DNA of 64,000 nt from positions 14,508,001 through 14,572,000 of the forward strand of contig OX335657.1 of the NCBI GenBank assembly GCA_946894095.1. Reading direction: 5' to 3'. Below the pieces are notes generated by a model. It saw only the letters and a list, made by a program, of their open reading frames with translations, made no database searches and was not told the DNA's origin. This document shows, in pieces, positions 1-12,940 of this stretch. The stretch comes from Incurvaria masculella. Taxonomy: Eukaryota > Arthropoda > Insecta > Lepidoptera > Incurvariidae. Made by a program: the position numbers and the translations under genes. Positions within the stretch are counted from its first letter, which is position 1. Every line of letters begins with the position of its first letter.

Positions 1-993
1 CCATACGAATAATGCGGCGTCTGCCCATTTTATAAAGGTAGCAAGTTTATTGAAAAAAATCTCCTAATTTTTGCACATTATCGTTTTCTAGAGGTTTGGG
101 TTCAAATTCCCGTTAATGCACCACTTGTAATGATGATAAATAAATGTTTCGTCATTTTAAAAATGTTAAATTTTAAGTGTAGAAGTTTGTTTGTCTATCT
201 AAACTAATAAATAAAACTTTGGAATAGAAAAGCGTTTTAAAACAGCAAACAGTTTCACATCATTTTTTCAGCGTACTACAAAGGGTCGGTAGCAGTAACT
301 ATATTCCGACGAACGCGATCATCCGATACAGCCTTGCAAAACGTTTGTCGGATTACCGCCGGTCTACTGCATGCAACATCTAGGGATTACCTATAGTAAT
401 TGTGTTCTCTGTTCCGTGGTTAATTCGGTGTAGGGTTACGTACCGAATCATCGGCCACACGCAATGGTTTACCGTTACGGGACAAGACGATTAACGAGCT
501 CGATATGGGGTAGTCCGCGCAACCAAAACTGTATACGTTTACTTTCACGAGGTATGTATCTACAATGTGGTAATACAGGAGGTGTATACATTTTGAGATA
601 TAATTTCTACCAAAAAATTGCTAACAATGCTGTGTGGTCACGCACGTAGAAACAATAAAGTCGGGCCCACTGTATGTATTCCCGTGCATGTTGTTAGACG
701 CGACTAAGAGATTCGTCGTTCGTGGTTCCGACTCCACTTAAAACCGTAGTCAGTTCTCACCCAAACAAATCTTCCAATACGTCTGCGACTATATTAACGT
801 GTGGTATGTACGTTTTAATATGATAAACAGATTTAGAAAATTGGAGACAGCGGGTCTCATCGTAGGCGCGCTAGATGGCACATCTCCTTATCTTTTTGAT
901 CTGAGGTGTCATTGTAGTAAAAAAAAACAAACCCATGTAAGTTATCTGCGAGTTTACAATTTAATGGTGACCGGAGCTTCTTACGCCCTATAC
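1..993. other. No gene recognised; repeat-like 740-960
   Basis: A lone box-B-like GGGTTCAAATTCCC lies near 106. Bases 740-960 share blocks (CGTCTGCGACTAT; TTGGAGACAGC-GGTCTCAT) with 20530-20860, an unnamed dispersed repeat. No coding gene is supported. Confidence 0.4.
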
Positions 994-1037
994 ACTAACC
1001 TAACCTAACCTAACCTAACCTAACCTAACCCAACCTA
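994..1037. repeat. Interstitial (CCTAA)n = (TTAGG)n telomere-type tract
   Basis: Eight tandem CTAAC/CTAAC units are followed by one degenerate unit (CCCAACCTAAG). TTAGG is the ancestral insect telomere repeat and is used by Lepidoptera. The flanks are ordinary AT-rich sequence, so this is an internal tract and not a chromosome end. Confidence 0.85.
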
Positions 1038-2159
1038 AGCGTATGCGTAAGCAAGACCTAAAGTGCATAAAAACATATTTCACCCTGGTTCGGATGAAGG
1101 GGAGACGGGGAGTTAAAAAAATAATTATTAATATTATTTGTGCCAAACTAAACCAAACAGTACCTGTAAATGGTGGTTTAACTAGTTATTCAAGTAGTTT
1201 TTTTAAAGATTTTGATAATTCGCATTCATTATGTTGTACATATTTATTTCTTACGTTATTTACTACTCCGCTATCCAACCGCGGTCGTTTTTTTCCCGAT
1301 ATTTAACAACATATCTCACGTTTTAGGGAATTAATGTTGATATTAAGTTTACGTCAACCGTCGGGAATAAATCTATACACACCGCATTCAAATCTGGTAA
1401 TTGGTTTTCAAGTTATGACCGTTTACCGAAAGTCTTGAGTTTTTTCACACTTGAAAATGATCTTGCTCCGCTGTGACCTACAATCGACCACGCGTCCAAC
1501 GGTTCGAAGACCCTGCACACTCTTGACATTTCAAACAATAAGTTCGGATCATGAGTCCGAAAGAAAATAAGCACAAAACGCGTCGAAACATCCGAAGGCA
1601 GCAAATGGGTAATCCAAGCGGAAAGCATCGAGTAACTTGACACTTCAACTTCACGCACGTACCGGCTTAAGTCCGGCTCTCCACCGGCGGCTATGCGGCA
1701 AGGAGCTACACAAGTCGTTTGAAAATAAAATAAAGTAAATAGGAATTGTTATGTTTCCTGATATAAGGGTACACACCCTGGTGTATTTATCTATTTAACA
1801 GATCATTCGATTACCGCAAACGACGAAGAACTGACTAGAAACTCCGCCAGCAGTTTTAATTTCACAAAAGATTTCCATTTTATAAGGAACTAAGACAAAT
1901 CGCTAAGAAACTATTAAAGATTTGATGTAAGCAAACCGTCATTGTAATTTTAATAAATAAGTTACTAAGATAACTAATAACTGGACCAATGGCAACTTAG
2001 AAACATGAGCACTAATCATGGATCAAGGAACCAACCTCTATAAAATAAATAAATAAAACTAGCAGATGCACTGGGCTCTGCCCAGACTAAAGTATTTAGT
2101 TTTTACTCGACTCCTCTAAAATTTAACTCCACTTCTTACTCCACGTAAAAGGTATTAGA
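1038..2159. other. No gene or recognised repeat
   Basis: AT-rich sequence with short random ORFs only. I see no splice-supported exon. Confidence 0.4.
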
Positions 2160-2712
2160 CTACGAGGTCGCGACAAAAATGGTAACGATAACGTAAATGG
2201 CTGAAACTGGGTTCACGGGATAAAGTACAAATCTCTGAAGCTAAACGTGTCAATCTGTCTGTTCCAAGTGGTTGCGTTGCGTAGATAAGGCGCCTGAAAA
2301 AGTAGTTATGGTGACAAAAAATACATATGATGAGATAAATGGATGCAAATGACGAAGCATGAAAGTATCAATACATACTTGCTTAGCAATACAAAAACTG
2401 AACAAATCTTTGCTTGCATTTAGTAGTTATAGGCGATTTCGATTACAGATATAACTTTAGGTACATTTAAGTATTTAATTAAGTAACCGTCTGGTTATTG
2501 TTGTATAATTAATAGGTATCAATGTTTCCAGATAATCAGTATATTCATCAGCAGGTACATACCAGCATCTATTTTATATAGCCAATCTAAAAAACGCAAC
2601 CACTTGGGACGGGCAGACCGACATATTTAGCATCAGAGGGTTGGTCTCTAACATGTGAACCCAGATTCAGCCATTTACCTTATCGTGACCAAAAATGTCG
2701 TGACCTCCCGGA
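2160..2712. mobile_element. Family K TIR element, uninterrupted copy
   Basis: It starts ACGAGGTCGCGACAAAAATG and ends AAAAATGTCGTGACCTCCCG. Inverted sub-terminal blocks include CCAAGTGGTTGCGTT and AACGCAACCACTTGG. It supplies the empty site (AATACATATGATGAGAT) for element L in the 46-47 kb copy. Confidence 0.75.
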
Positions 2713-3189
2713 ATATATTAGGTATATGGTACTAGGTATTAGGTAAAAAGTACGGTATATAGTTGTTATTCATAGCCATCATTAGTTTTATTGCCTTCGT
2801 CTTATTGCATAGCTCTTGGTGAAGCCTCGACCTTAAAAGTGCACTTCGTCTGGCCAATACGCGTGAAACAATGCATTTTGAGCGTGCGTTAGTCCTAACA
2901 TCCGTTTTGAAAAAAAAAACGGTTGATAGCCCAGGTCCGTGCAGTGTATGATGTAGAGAGCTTCTGTACAATGTCTGTTACTAGTTAAGATACCCGGCTT
3001 CGCTCGATTTAATTTCCTTATGGAAATTCATACGTGCTTAGCTTCTAAGTTCCAAACGGCCCAGAATGGGCTATTTAGAAGATTGCCTAATTTAATCAAA
3101 AACGGTTGTGACACCGTTATTTTATTTTCGAAATTTACCCGGGCGGAGTTTCTAAACTACCTATCTGAAGATTACCTAAAAATATCATC

Positions 3190-3325
3190 AGCCAGCCGGT
3201 TAGAAGTACAAACGCCATCACCCGAGACGCCACACATTGGACTTTGACCCGCTTACGTTTTCCTTGCAATTGCCAATGGCTACTGTGGCGCCGAGGTGAT
3301 GGGCTCCGTACATATGTACATACAT
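3190..3325 (-). repeat. Family R palindromic repeat (minus copy)
   Basis: GCATCACCTCGGCGCCAC-type and GTCAAAGTCCAATGTGTGGC-type blocks are shared with 39146-39250 (plus) and, degraded, with 27088-27160. The ends GCATCACC and GGTGATGC are inverted. Confidence 0.55.
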
Positions 3326-3580
3326 ATCCAAACACATCGAATTTTATGAAGATAGATACAGATTTTTAATTTTAACTTAATTATTAACATTCAATTCGAT
3401 TCTTAACGTTGCTTGCCTACGCTATTACTTAAAGTGGTATTTGAGAAATACTGAATAATTTAATTTTGGAATCCATTGAGTTTTCACTTATTGCACGTTA
3501 GGGATAACAAACATTTTATGTACATAGTTCAGTTAGTTTCGTCTAACAACATTTCAGCATGCCTGATATCCATATAACAT

Positions 3581-3809
3581 CAGGTCTATCTATTCCTGGC
3601 ATTCAGTAATCAGGAATCAGGAGTCCTGAGTCTAGAAAACCGCTTTTATAGAGATTTTCAAAGCGAGTTTTTCTACGGAAAACCTTGATTATTAAAAAAA
3701 AAAACATTTTTTCTGAATATTTTCGTCAAGAAAATCGCTTCGAAAACCGCTACAAAAGTGGTTTTCTAGACTCAGGATTCCTGATTACTGAATGCCAGGA
3801 ATAGACCTG
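3581..3809. mobile_element. Family F palindromic MITE, intact copy
   Basis: The TIRs are about 60 bp: CAGGTCTAT(CTAT)TCCTGGCATTC and its complement ending GCCAGGAATAGACCTG. The centre is A/T-rich. Two other copies lie at 6335-6479 (truncated) and 44354-44578. Confidence 0.8.
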
Positions 3810-4392
3810 CTGCTGGTCGGCTTATACCATTTCCGTACCGTTTACATTGATACGGCTGTGAACAAAATTGGTAAAAAGGAAAATTATTAAAGCCCATGGG
3901 CTTAATTGGGCACCTCTCAGGCGACGGCCAGCAACGGCATAGGACTCGCGAAAGTCTCCTTAGCCATTACTCCTGCTTAATGATAAAAAAAATTGTAGCA
4001 CAGTGTGAGCGTATTTTTATTACAACATAAGTGTAAATAAAACAATGACTTGTTAGGTGTTGCGTGCTCAATTTAGTGAAATTGCTTCGAAATTGTGCTA
4101 CCACGAAAGCGCTGCCGATTCCGTGCAGCCTCGCGAACGGTAGATTGTTACTTTGTTGCGAACAAGAACAATGCAGTTCGTGATAATTCCAATTCGCTCA
4201 CGTACAGGATGCTGTGCAGGGATTGGTAATCCATTACAAGAAACCGAAGAAAAAATATCGCTAGTTTTTTTATGTGATTGATATAAATTCACATGGCTTC
4301 TTTTAAATAGTTTATTGATATCTCGTAAGTTTAATTGGTTCGAGATAATTAATAGTTACTCCTTCTACTCACTATGTAGATGATGTATGTAG

Positions 4393-4716
4393 AAGGGCCG
4401 GTTTCACCTACTGCTGATTAGCTTAATCGCCATATATTAAGGGCCTTTGTTAGCAGCTTGCAAAAAATACCAATACACGACAATCAGCACTTTATTAACA
4501 AAGGCCCTTTAAGTGTCGATTAAAATAAATCAGCAGTTGGTGAAAACCAGGCTAAGGGTCTTTTTGTTCATGTGCTGATTAGCTTATTCGGCACATAACT
4601 ATTGACTAAGAGGCCTTTCTTAGCATCTTGCAATCAATACCAGTACAAGATAATCAGCACCAATTAAGGCCATAGTGTCGGTTAGACCTAATCAGCACCG
4701 TTTGAAAACCAACCTA
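4393..4716. mobile_element. Two tandem family E MITEs
   Basis: Two copies of about 160 bp abut near 4555. They share CTGATTAGCTTA, AGGCCTTT and AATCAGCA-TT-GTGAAAACCA blocks with copies at 7835, 9206, 37293 and 39581. The terminal motif is TAGCCTGGTTTTCACCAA. Confidence 0.75.
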
Positions 4717-5367
4717 CATACATACGTTTCTAAATTAATTCGGACGAGAAAAATATTTATAAACTAGTGAAACTTTGCGAAGGAGTTCGCGGATCAATCA
4801 ATTCAGTTTCATGCCGCTATATTATAAGTTTTACAGAAGCAGGGCGCCATCTCCAATTAATAATAGAGTTGTTATTAGTAGAACTTTTCTCTACAAGATG
4901 GCGGTAGACAAGATTAATTACTACTGTCGATCTCACCCGCCTTTTAGCAAGGTTTCAATGGTTCTACCACTTACAAAGCAGTTATAGTTTCGTCATCTAC
5001 GGGGCAGTAGGGGCGACGGATCAAATCAAATTCGGATCAATTATCCTGCGTTTGGACCACCGCTCATTCAATGCGACCTAGGAGGGAAAGAGACCTGTGA
5101 GATATAGACCTAGGAGGAATAGAGAGGAGGGATAGAGACAGCTGTGCTGTAGAGAATGATCTTCGGAACTGCGTAACGCCATCACTCTGTCTCTTTTCGG
5201 CCATCGCTAAACGTGCGTCCACTGTTGCATACCAATTAGAAACAACTGATCCTGTATATTCTTAATTCATAGGGTCGGAATACTGTGGAATGTACCAAGG
5301 TATTTCTCCCAAAGTAAAATCTGCGAAGAAGCACCTGGTCGGCCGGCACGGTTTTTCCATCCCTCAA

Positions 5368-5730
5368 TTAAGAGGATAATGTGTTGATCAAGATCCATAC
5401 GTGCTCGTGCCTGTTTCCTCAGTCAAATTAAGGAATATTTTTCTTATATTTTGCACATTGAGTAAACCATCTCAGAGCTACGTCTGTACATTTTGATTAT
5501 TTTGATAACTGAACTAATATCCGTGATATACGCTCTTAAACATTTCGATACAAATCTTTAGGAGGCTTTTATCATGAATTTAAGATTCGTTACCAAAAAA
5601 TCTAAACGTACGGAACTAGCTCTCAGTTGATTTATTTAATATGAAAATAAAAAATAAAAAGTTCCTAATTTGACTGAGGAATCAGGCACGAGCCATTGTA
5701 TGGAACTGGATCACCTCATTATCCTCTTAA
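5368..5730. mobile_element. Family I TIR element
   Basis: TTAAGAGGATAATG at the left is mirrored by CATTATCCTCTTAA at the right, with sub-terminal TTTCCTCAGTCAAATTA and TAATTTGACTGAGGAA. The flanks (CACCTGGTCGGCCGGCACGG; GGCGTACGCCATATGCCGCG) recur inside the larger copy at 62031-62850. Confidence 0.75.
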
Positions 5731-6334
5731 GTTCAAAACCCCATCGTCATCGAGCATGATCGTCGGGGCGTACGCCATATGCCGCGCGTATTAAAAAAAC
5801 CTTATTACACGCCACATCGACGCATTTCCGCAACTGTCTGCGCATCCAACACGCACCTACGCTGTCATTGGGCAGAATATTCCATCACGCCGACCGCCAG
5901 CTTTCGAAAATTCAATTAAAAGATAAGCGAAGCCTTTCGTGTGCACCGAAATAGCAACGTGTTGCGGTTTATTTATCTGTCTAAATGTATCGTATGGAGT
6001 CTACAGGGTGTCCAATTATACAATCTCAAAAAAATAACCTTTCATGTTTTATTTCTCGAGAATATATCTCTCGCCGTACCAACAGCTCTAATGGCATGTA
6101 GGTTCTCTTTCTCTGTCATGGACATCCGTATTCTGTGTGGACCAAGAAACTTTTTCGTATAGCGGCAGCGTAGCCATTTTTTTGTGATAACACATAACAC
6201 AACGAAAAATGCACAAATTCCCAGTCGACATTCCAAAAATAAAAACCCACCGATCCTCTAGATCCTTCATTTATCGGGTCGGTAAACAATGGAATTAACT
6301 CCATTCCGAGGTATTTCCCCAAAAGTACAATCAG

Positions 6335-6479
6335 CAGGTCTATTCCTGGCATTCAGTAATCAGAAATCAGGAATCCTGCGTCTATAAAACCGCCATTATA
6401 GCGGTTTTCAAATCGAGTTTTTCGACGGAAAACCTTTATTAATGAAAAAAACTGTGCTGCCGAATATTTTCGTCAAGAT
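6335..6479. mobile_element. Family F MITE, 3' truncated
   Basis: The left TIR and interior match 3581-3809 up to GAATATTTTCGTCAAG, where similarity stops. The right arm is lost. Confidence 0.75.
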
Positions 6480-6775
6480 TGAAGTTAGCTGGCACTAAGC
6501 CACTAGCCGATCCGAATTAAGTGACCGATATGGATCCAATACATAATAAAAGTTGTGACCATGCAAGCCATCAATTTCGAATTCCTGTATAACTGTAGGT
6601 CTCCTTAAAACCATCGTATAGTTATGTCAGCCATCTCTTATACTTTTATCTACAATAGTTTAGCAGTTTTGGCTGTTATGCAGTGCTATAACCTCTTCAC
6701 TGTTAAAACTTCACACTTTATAAGTTTAGAACGTTTCACAAGTGTTTTGTGTGAAAAAAGTTTCACTCTGATATC

Positions 6776-7131
6776 TGAGTGGTCAGTCTGAGTTCTCACC
6801 TAAATTGGCGTTTACGGCAAACCGATCGACTGGCGTTTTCTCCAAACTCCATACAAGTTTTTACTAGATATTCTGTGGTTTTACTTCTTCAAGCTGTCAA
6901 AGTCAAACGCGGACTTCCGATTTGTATGAAAACGCTGAGTGGACATAAACGGCAACGTCGACGTATTTACGGCAACGTTGAGTAAGCTGTCAAATCAAGC
7001 TCGGACTCGCAAATGTTAGTTCGCTTAACGCCCGCTGCGCGCGCTCTTCAATTTCTCCATACATTTGAAAACGCCAGTCGATCGGTTTGCCGTAACGCCA
7101 ATTTAGGTGACAACTTAGACTACCGGCTCTG
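6776..7131. mobile_element. Family G TIR element
   Basis: GAGTTCTCACCTAAATTGGC through GATCGACTGGCGTTTTC is mirrored at the right by GCCAGTCGATCGGTTTGCCG. It is about 355 bp with no coding capacity. Other copies are at 44783-45137 (close) and 24308-24690 (diverged). Confidence 0.8.
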
Positions 7132-7834
7132 ACACCATGCAGGTTTAATTTTAATTAAAAAGGGTCTGTCAACGCGGTAATTTCATGTATTGAAACCAAC
7201 ATTATAAATTAAAACAAAGTATTTCTTTTTTTCAATCATGCTATGACCAGTGAACCGAGTTGGATGAAACTTTGTACTATATGGTTATTCACATTTTTAC
7301 CAGTGGAGTGGAAAATATGAAATAAATCAGAACTTGGTGAAAACCAGGCTAAACCTTGTAAATCATATACACTCTGATGCAATATCTCACTAACGATTCT
7401 GATATCTCAGCTCTTTTTCGAAATGGGTTTTTGCAAACAGGTCTAAAGAACGTAGGCAATTAAAATCATACCTTCCTAATAATAAAATGGCTTGTTACTT
7501 TTGCGTTCTAGAATCACCCCAACGTTTCAAATCTTAAGAATCGAAAATCAATGTTTTATTTTCATTTTGTGTCGAAGCATCGAATATCGATGGATTTTTT
7601 TTCCGAAATCCCGAATGCCCACAATCTGGTAGTTTAATTTTAGAAATATTTTATTCATGTTACAAAACGAAATCCATAATCTGTGTCTTTCTTTATAAAT
7701 AAAAAAAGGTAAAGAATGAACCTCACTGACCCAAGAAGTTTTTCCCAGACCACACCCCTTCATCTTTCTAAATAATGGATGAAAAATCATGAATTTACGA
7801 AGAAGACTGCTTACAAATTAGGCCAAGATTTTTC

Positions 7835-7973
7835 TTAGCCTGGTTTTCAACAAGTGCTGATTTATTTTAAGTCCTGATTAGCTTATACTGGTATTGCAAG
7901 CTGATAAGAAAGGCCCTTAATATGTGGCGATTAAGCTAATCAGTAGTAGGTGAAAAAGGCCCTTGTTTAAAAT
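7835..7973. mobile_element. Family E MITE
   Basis: TTAGCCTGGTTTTCAACAAG at the left, AGGTGAAAAAGGCCC at the right; internally deleted relative to other copies. A 38-bp solo fragment of the same family lies at 7317-7354. Confidence 0.7.
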
Positions 7974-8495
7974 ACTTTTCCTGAACTTTTATTGGAATCA
8001 ACTTCTATTCATAGATATTTTTGTACTAATTTGTGTTCACAAAATTTTAGAAACAGAAGTAAAAATGTGAAGCTAAGGCCCTTTATGTGCTGATATGCTG
8101 GTGGCTTATTTTTTCTAATTTATAATTTGTATTTATAATGTTAATTTTTATTTTTTGATCATTAAACTGCGTTGAAATATTGTATTTAAGAATTAATTAA
8201 ATATTAATTTCAAATTATATTTAAGAAGAAAAGGGTATTCCTAGATTAGTAAAAAATATAAGCTACATTAGCCCGAAATATATAATTTAATATTTTTATT
8301 CAAAAATTATATTTAATTATTCCAAAATTAGGTATATCTATTTTTATTTCATTTAAATGTTATTGCGAATTTTTTGAGAAAATATTTTTAATTGTTTTAA
8401 AATTTATTTTGTGTGTAGTTACAGTTTTAAGAAATAGTTCTTAAAAGTTATGATTATTTTACAGTTGTAGTGTTCATATTATTATTTTTATGTAA

Positions 8496-8810
8496 AACCG
8501 GTACGGATGGTTGTGCTGAGGACGAAAGGTGCTCAGAAAAGGCAAATACACCTCGCCTCGCGAAACCACGCTCAGCGAGGCACCGTGCCAACGGAAATTA
8601 CGCTTGAAGACTCCCAGTTTATAGGTACGACAAACACCCCTCGCCGGCAGGCAGTTCTATATCCTGGCGGTGCGGCAGAGAAATGAGTTTGAGATACGGT
8701 TCGTTTTCAGAAGCCTAACGTCAACCACAAGGGGGTGCTCTGATTCTCTGCGGCGGGTGCTCCGGATATAGGTAGGATGGGGAGGAATAAGGGATTCTAG
8801 TTTAGGCTAG
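8496..8810 (-). mobile_element. 5'-truncated non-LTR retrotransposon 3' end
   Basis: On the minus strand the sequence parallels the C-terminus of the copy at 53232-53777 (CCGCACCGCCAGGATAT-type block encoding RTARIW-, then FKCN-), followed by the same 3' tail. The frame is broken. It is a jockey/CR1-type reverse-transcriptase end. Confidence 0.7.
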
Positions 8811-9109
8811 GCTTAAAATTGGTCGTATCAGAACCTATACTGTGCGCAATTTTAACTTTATCAATGCAACACGTCGTGAATGAAATATTTTCGTCTTTTG
8901 CTATAATTTTGGCTGTTTTCTTGCATACAATTTTAACAAAGAATAAAATGGTTGGTCTCAATCACAATTTTGTTAGTTAAAAATATATTTAGACCCACTA
9001 CAAATAAATTAACCTTTATTTTTGATCTTGTACTTGACATTGGGATAGTAAAAACTTTTTTTCGCATTGGATGAAGTGCGATGTGACAATTTAAATTGGC
9101 CCATGTTTT

Positions 9110-9205
9110 CCATACAGTTGCAGATGCCGTGCTCATTAAGGGAATATCCTGGCATGGCACTTAATTTCTGTGAGAATCTGGTGTGTTAAGCTAGTATTAT
9201 GACGC
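9110..9205 (+). mobile_element. SINE 3' fragment
   Basis: It carries GCCGTGCTCATTAAGGGA, TCCTGGCATGGCACTTAAT and the TAGTATTATGACG end, matching the last quarter of the SINE body. Confidence 0.6.
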
Positions 9206-9355
9206 TAGGCCTGGTTTTCACCAACTACTGGTTTATTTTAATCGACACTTAAAGGGCCTTTATTACTAAAGTGCTGATTATCTTGTACTGGTGTCGATTG
9301 CAAGATGCTTAATATTTGGCGATTAAGCTAATCAGCAGTAGGTGAAAAAGGCCCT
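9206..9355. mobile_element. Family E MITE
   Basis: It starts TAGGCCTGGTTTTCACCAAC and ends CAGTAGGTGAAAAAGGCCC, about 150 bp. It abuts a SINE fragment. Confidence 0.75.
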
Positions 9356-9861
9356 CAGTGTCGTATTAGTCATGTCAAGTCACTCAAAAAACAAATCAAA
9401 CTATGCATTAGCAACTTAAAATCTCAAGCGATAATTACCTCATCTTGAAGTTCCAACCCCCTCAGCACTTCCAGGGTCCGATTATCGTCCGCTGAAATGT
9501 TCACTATTCCGAAGCTCAGTCTATCTGCACTTGTCGCAGGCCGCACAGGAAATGCCAAGACAACAACTCAACCGCGCTTATAAACCCAATTAATCTGAAT
9601 TTTAGATTTCAAGAAAAATGCGTTCGAATGAAATTGACAAGTCGCGTTGTTCCGTTCGGTTGAATATGAATGAATCATAAGAATGGACTGCCTTCGGCTG
9701 AAGGTTGCTTTATTAAATCGTAAACTCTGAATGTGTCTTTAATAAATGTGAAATCAGTGAAATCAGGGGTTTCCAAATTGTACAGGGAATGATAATAAGG
9801 ATCGCGTTCACTTTATAAGGGAGTAAGTGAAACCATTGTATTATATTTATTACAACAACTT

Positions 9862-10095
9862 GGGGCAGATTTTTCAATAGTCAGATAAACAGCCAGATAA
9901 CTATTCGACAGATTTATTTTTGCTTCTGCTTATCAATCAGATAAAGTAAGTCCATATGTTTATTAGTGAAATTATAATCCGATTATTGTGATCGAAGATT
10001 TAATTCTCCGGCAATGACTATCCGTCTTTTAACAAACGTGAATTTATACTATCAGTCCGATAAGTACTATCTGAGCATTGAAAAATCGCCCCTTA
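9862..10095. mobile_element. Family D MITE
   Basis: GGGGCAGATTTTTCAATAGT and the inverted GAGCATTGAAAAATCGCCCC bound about 230 bp. Internal CAGTCCGATAAGTACTATC is shared by copies at 12704, 16016, 17482 and 25399. Confidence 0.8.
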
Positions 10096-10099
10096 AAGG

Positions 10100-12146
10100 A
10101 TTATATTATATACAACAGTTTTAAAATTTGAGGAATAATAATGATGATAATTTAACTTGTTAGCTAAAATGGTAAATCTGACCGTCAAATTTATCGTTTA
10201 ATTTTTTTTTTATGAATTAGTATGAATATTTATCAATTCACCAGACTTTTACATAGCTTGTCCAAATTATGTTTTTTGTTCTTCAAAATTTGCTGAAATT
10301 ATTTAAAATATAATTCAATGTCATTTTACTTACGCCCTTAGCAAACTGAATTCGGTGGGCTCATATCATGCCCGTAAATGTTATTCATTTCACTTTTAAA
10401 AAGTAGATATGTCTAAGACATTTTGCGGAGCGAGAAAAATATTTGAAAGCAATTCCGCAAGAATATCTTCACCTTTAAAACATAAAAGCAACTAAGTAAC
10501 GCTTTGCCGAGCCTAATAGCCTCGGTTTCTATGTTAACACCTCAAGCGGTTAATGGAGGCCCGATTTGGCTCCCACACTCGCATGGACGCGGTTAAGGGT
10601 GGGTTCACACGCGGCCGGCCGCCGTCGACGCACTGTGCACGCGACTTGCGGCTAGCTACATCGGGTGAGCATCAAATAAACAAAAACTGCATCGCGGAGC
10701 GCGCAACCAGCGGTAAGGATATTATATGGGCTTTTAATAGTTTCAGCGTTGAGACACAAACTGCTCAGCGTGGTCGCTTTCTGTGAAAGGAGAATGGGCA
10801 AGAATGTGTGGACAGTGTACTTGAAAATACCACTAAACATGGCGTTGACGCTTTTTACGAAGTTTGTATGCGGCGCTGCGAGGAGGGATTCTGATATGCT
10901 CGTATATATATTAATGGCGCGGCTTGCTCTATTGTTAAAAGATTGGCGTAGCAAAAAGCATACCTCCGCCACTAGGTCCCATATCAAAAATGTACGTACA
11001 TTCGTGGCCGCAACAGACACATTTTTTGTTGTTAAACATTTTTAATAACGGAAATACGAGTAAGCACACGATCTGTTTTGAAATATGTTAAAATTACTTT
11101 TCAAATTTTGCAAAAATGTACTTGTAGTATTTATGTTTATATGTATGTATATGTACATATGTTATGTTCGTATTATATATAGGTCTATACTAAATAAGTC
11201 GTTACTAAGTTTCTTACTTTTTGTCATCAATGATTCTGTGGCATTCGTGACAATGTTATCCCACGGACCATGATTTTAATCTTTTTAAACAATGACGTGA
11301 CAATAACTTTGCTTACCTACTGAATGCATAGTTATCGGTTCATTATTCATAGCTCTAGACATTACCATTAAAAAATCTTTCATCAAACTCTTTTATTTGA
11401 ATAAACATTAAGGAGTAAATATAAATTTTAATATTATTTTACTGCATTTTCCTGCGAAAGTACTTAAACAAGCACCCAACGTATAGATTTTGTATCTAAA
11501 AATAACATATTCTCATGAAAATGTTTACAGGTCTTATGAAGTAAGTGCCGTACCATTCTCTCTTTATTGATTGATATAAATGTTTGTTAATAGAAATAAA
11601 AAGTTCTAAATAACCTTTAAATTTTACATATCGAACATACTGCATAACATTTATCACCCCTCAAAGCACTTTTTAGTATTTAAGTTTTACGGACCACAAA
11701 CGCTAAGATACATTTATTATTAAAGTTGTCCTGAAAAAAGACAACAATTCGTATATTGGGTTTTAAAACAAATTTACGATTTACAAATGCACAACTTTGG
11801 TAAAAATAACTTATTTAGAAAATAAAGTAAGTAAAATATAGTTTATTTTGCATTTTTAAATACATTGCTACTTATTTATAGCTAAGATATTTATACTAAA
11901 TAAAGTAACAGATGGGATAATTAAACTCTAGCAAAAAAGATGGCTCAGCATAACAGGCATTTAGTAAGAACACTACAAAGTTATTACCAAAGATACTAAG
12001 TAAATGTACGTATAATTTAAAAATCCAATCCTTGGAAACAAAAAAATCAACCAATTAACTCAATAATTTATCGACATTGTTTGTAAACTATGTAATGCAC
12101 ACCATGCCAATTCCCAATGAAAGAGTATTTTACTTTATTATTATTA
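10100..12146. other. No gene recognised
   Basis: Around 10590-10660 is a GC-rich patch (GCGGCCGGCCGCCGTCGACG). Two overlapping opposite ORFs (10749-11045 plus, 10652-11020 minus) show no family features. The minus strand has a TATATATA run near 10905. I do not support a gene here. Confidence 0.4.
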
Positions 12147-12549
12147 TTTTTTTGCGACCTGACATGGATGGCTAATACCACACAACTACCGTTATGATAT
12201 TAGTCCAATACACCACATTCCCGAAGGAATTAGGTGCCATGCCAGGACCTTCCCTTTATGAGCACGGCTACATTGAACTGGATGGAAAACACGGACAATT
12301 TTTCATTGCCGCTTCGACCATCTTTTCATCCAATGCGATGGTACCAACCCGGGCGGGCTTAAACCCTACCACCTAAGTAGGGGAAGGGGACCTACAGTTT
12401 TACATGGATTCCGAACCATGGAGCAGCTCGCATTCGTGACGAAATTCACTTATCGAACTCTGAAAGAGAAAGACAGTGGTGCAAGTTGGTATTGAACCCG
12501 GGCCTCTGGTACGCTAGGCCAGTCCCCGCGCCACTAGGCTACGAGCCGC
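12147..12549 (-). mobile_element. tRNA-headed SINE, near full length
   Basis: On the minus strand the head carries box A TAGCCTAGTGG (complement at 12531-12541) and box B GGTTCAATACC (12487-12497). A body of about 300 bp and an A-rich 3' end (T-run at 12145-12152) follow. It is nearly identical to 28201-28605. RNA polymerase III promoter elements look intact. Confidence 0.88.
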
Positions 12550-12703
12550 TTTATATGTAATTGCAACCATTAACTTAAAATTTCTCTTAGTCAAATTACA
12601 TAGTTTACGTTTCTCCTTCAATTTTTACCTTCCAATCCACTTTTTACGCGCCAGTTCTTGGATATTTCACGAAACCTGGCACACAGAGCAGATTTATTTA
12701 ATT

Positions 12704-12940
12704 AAGGGCCGATTTTTCAATCCTCAGATAGTACTTATCGGACTGATAGTAAAAAATCACGTTTGTCAAAAGACGGATAGTCATCGCCGGAGAATTTATA
12801 TTTTCTATCTCAATTATCTGACTATAATTTTACTAATAAACATATGGACTTACTATATGGAATGGGTAAGCAGAAGCGTAAATAAATCCGTCGAATAGTT
12901 ATCTGACTGTTTATCTGACTATTGAAAAACCAGACCTTAA
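12704..12940. mobile_element. Family D MITE
   Basis: AAGGGCCGATTTTTCAATCC at the left and ATTGAAAAACCAGACCTT at the right. The interior CAAAAGACGGATAGTCATCG is shared with 25399-25672. Confidence 0.8.

Noticed and set aside
10652..11045. Overlapping opposite ORFs of 122 and 98 codons
   Set aside because: Neither has recognisable domains, splice context or a paralog; mutual antisense openness is expected by chance.
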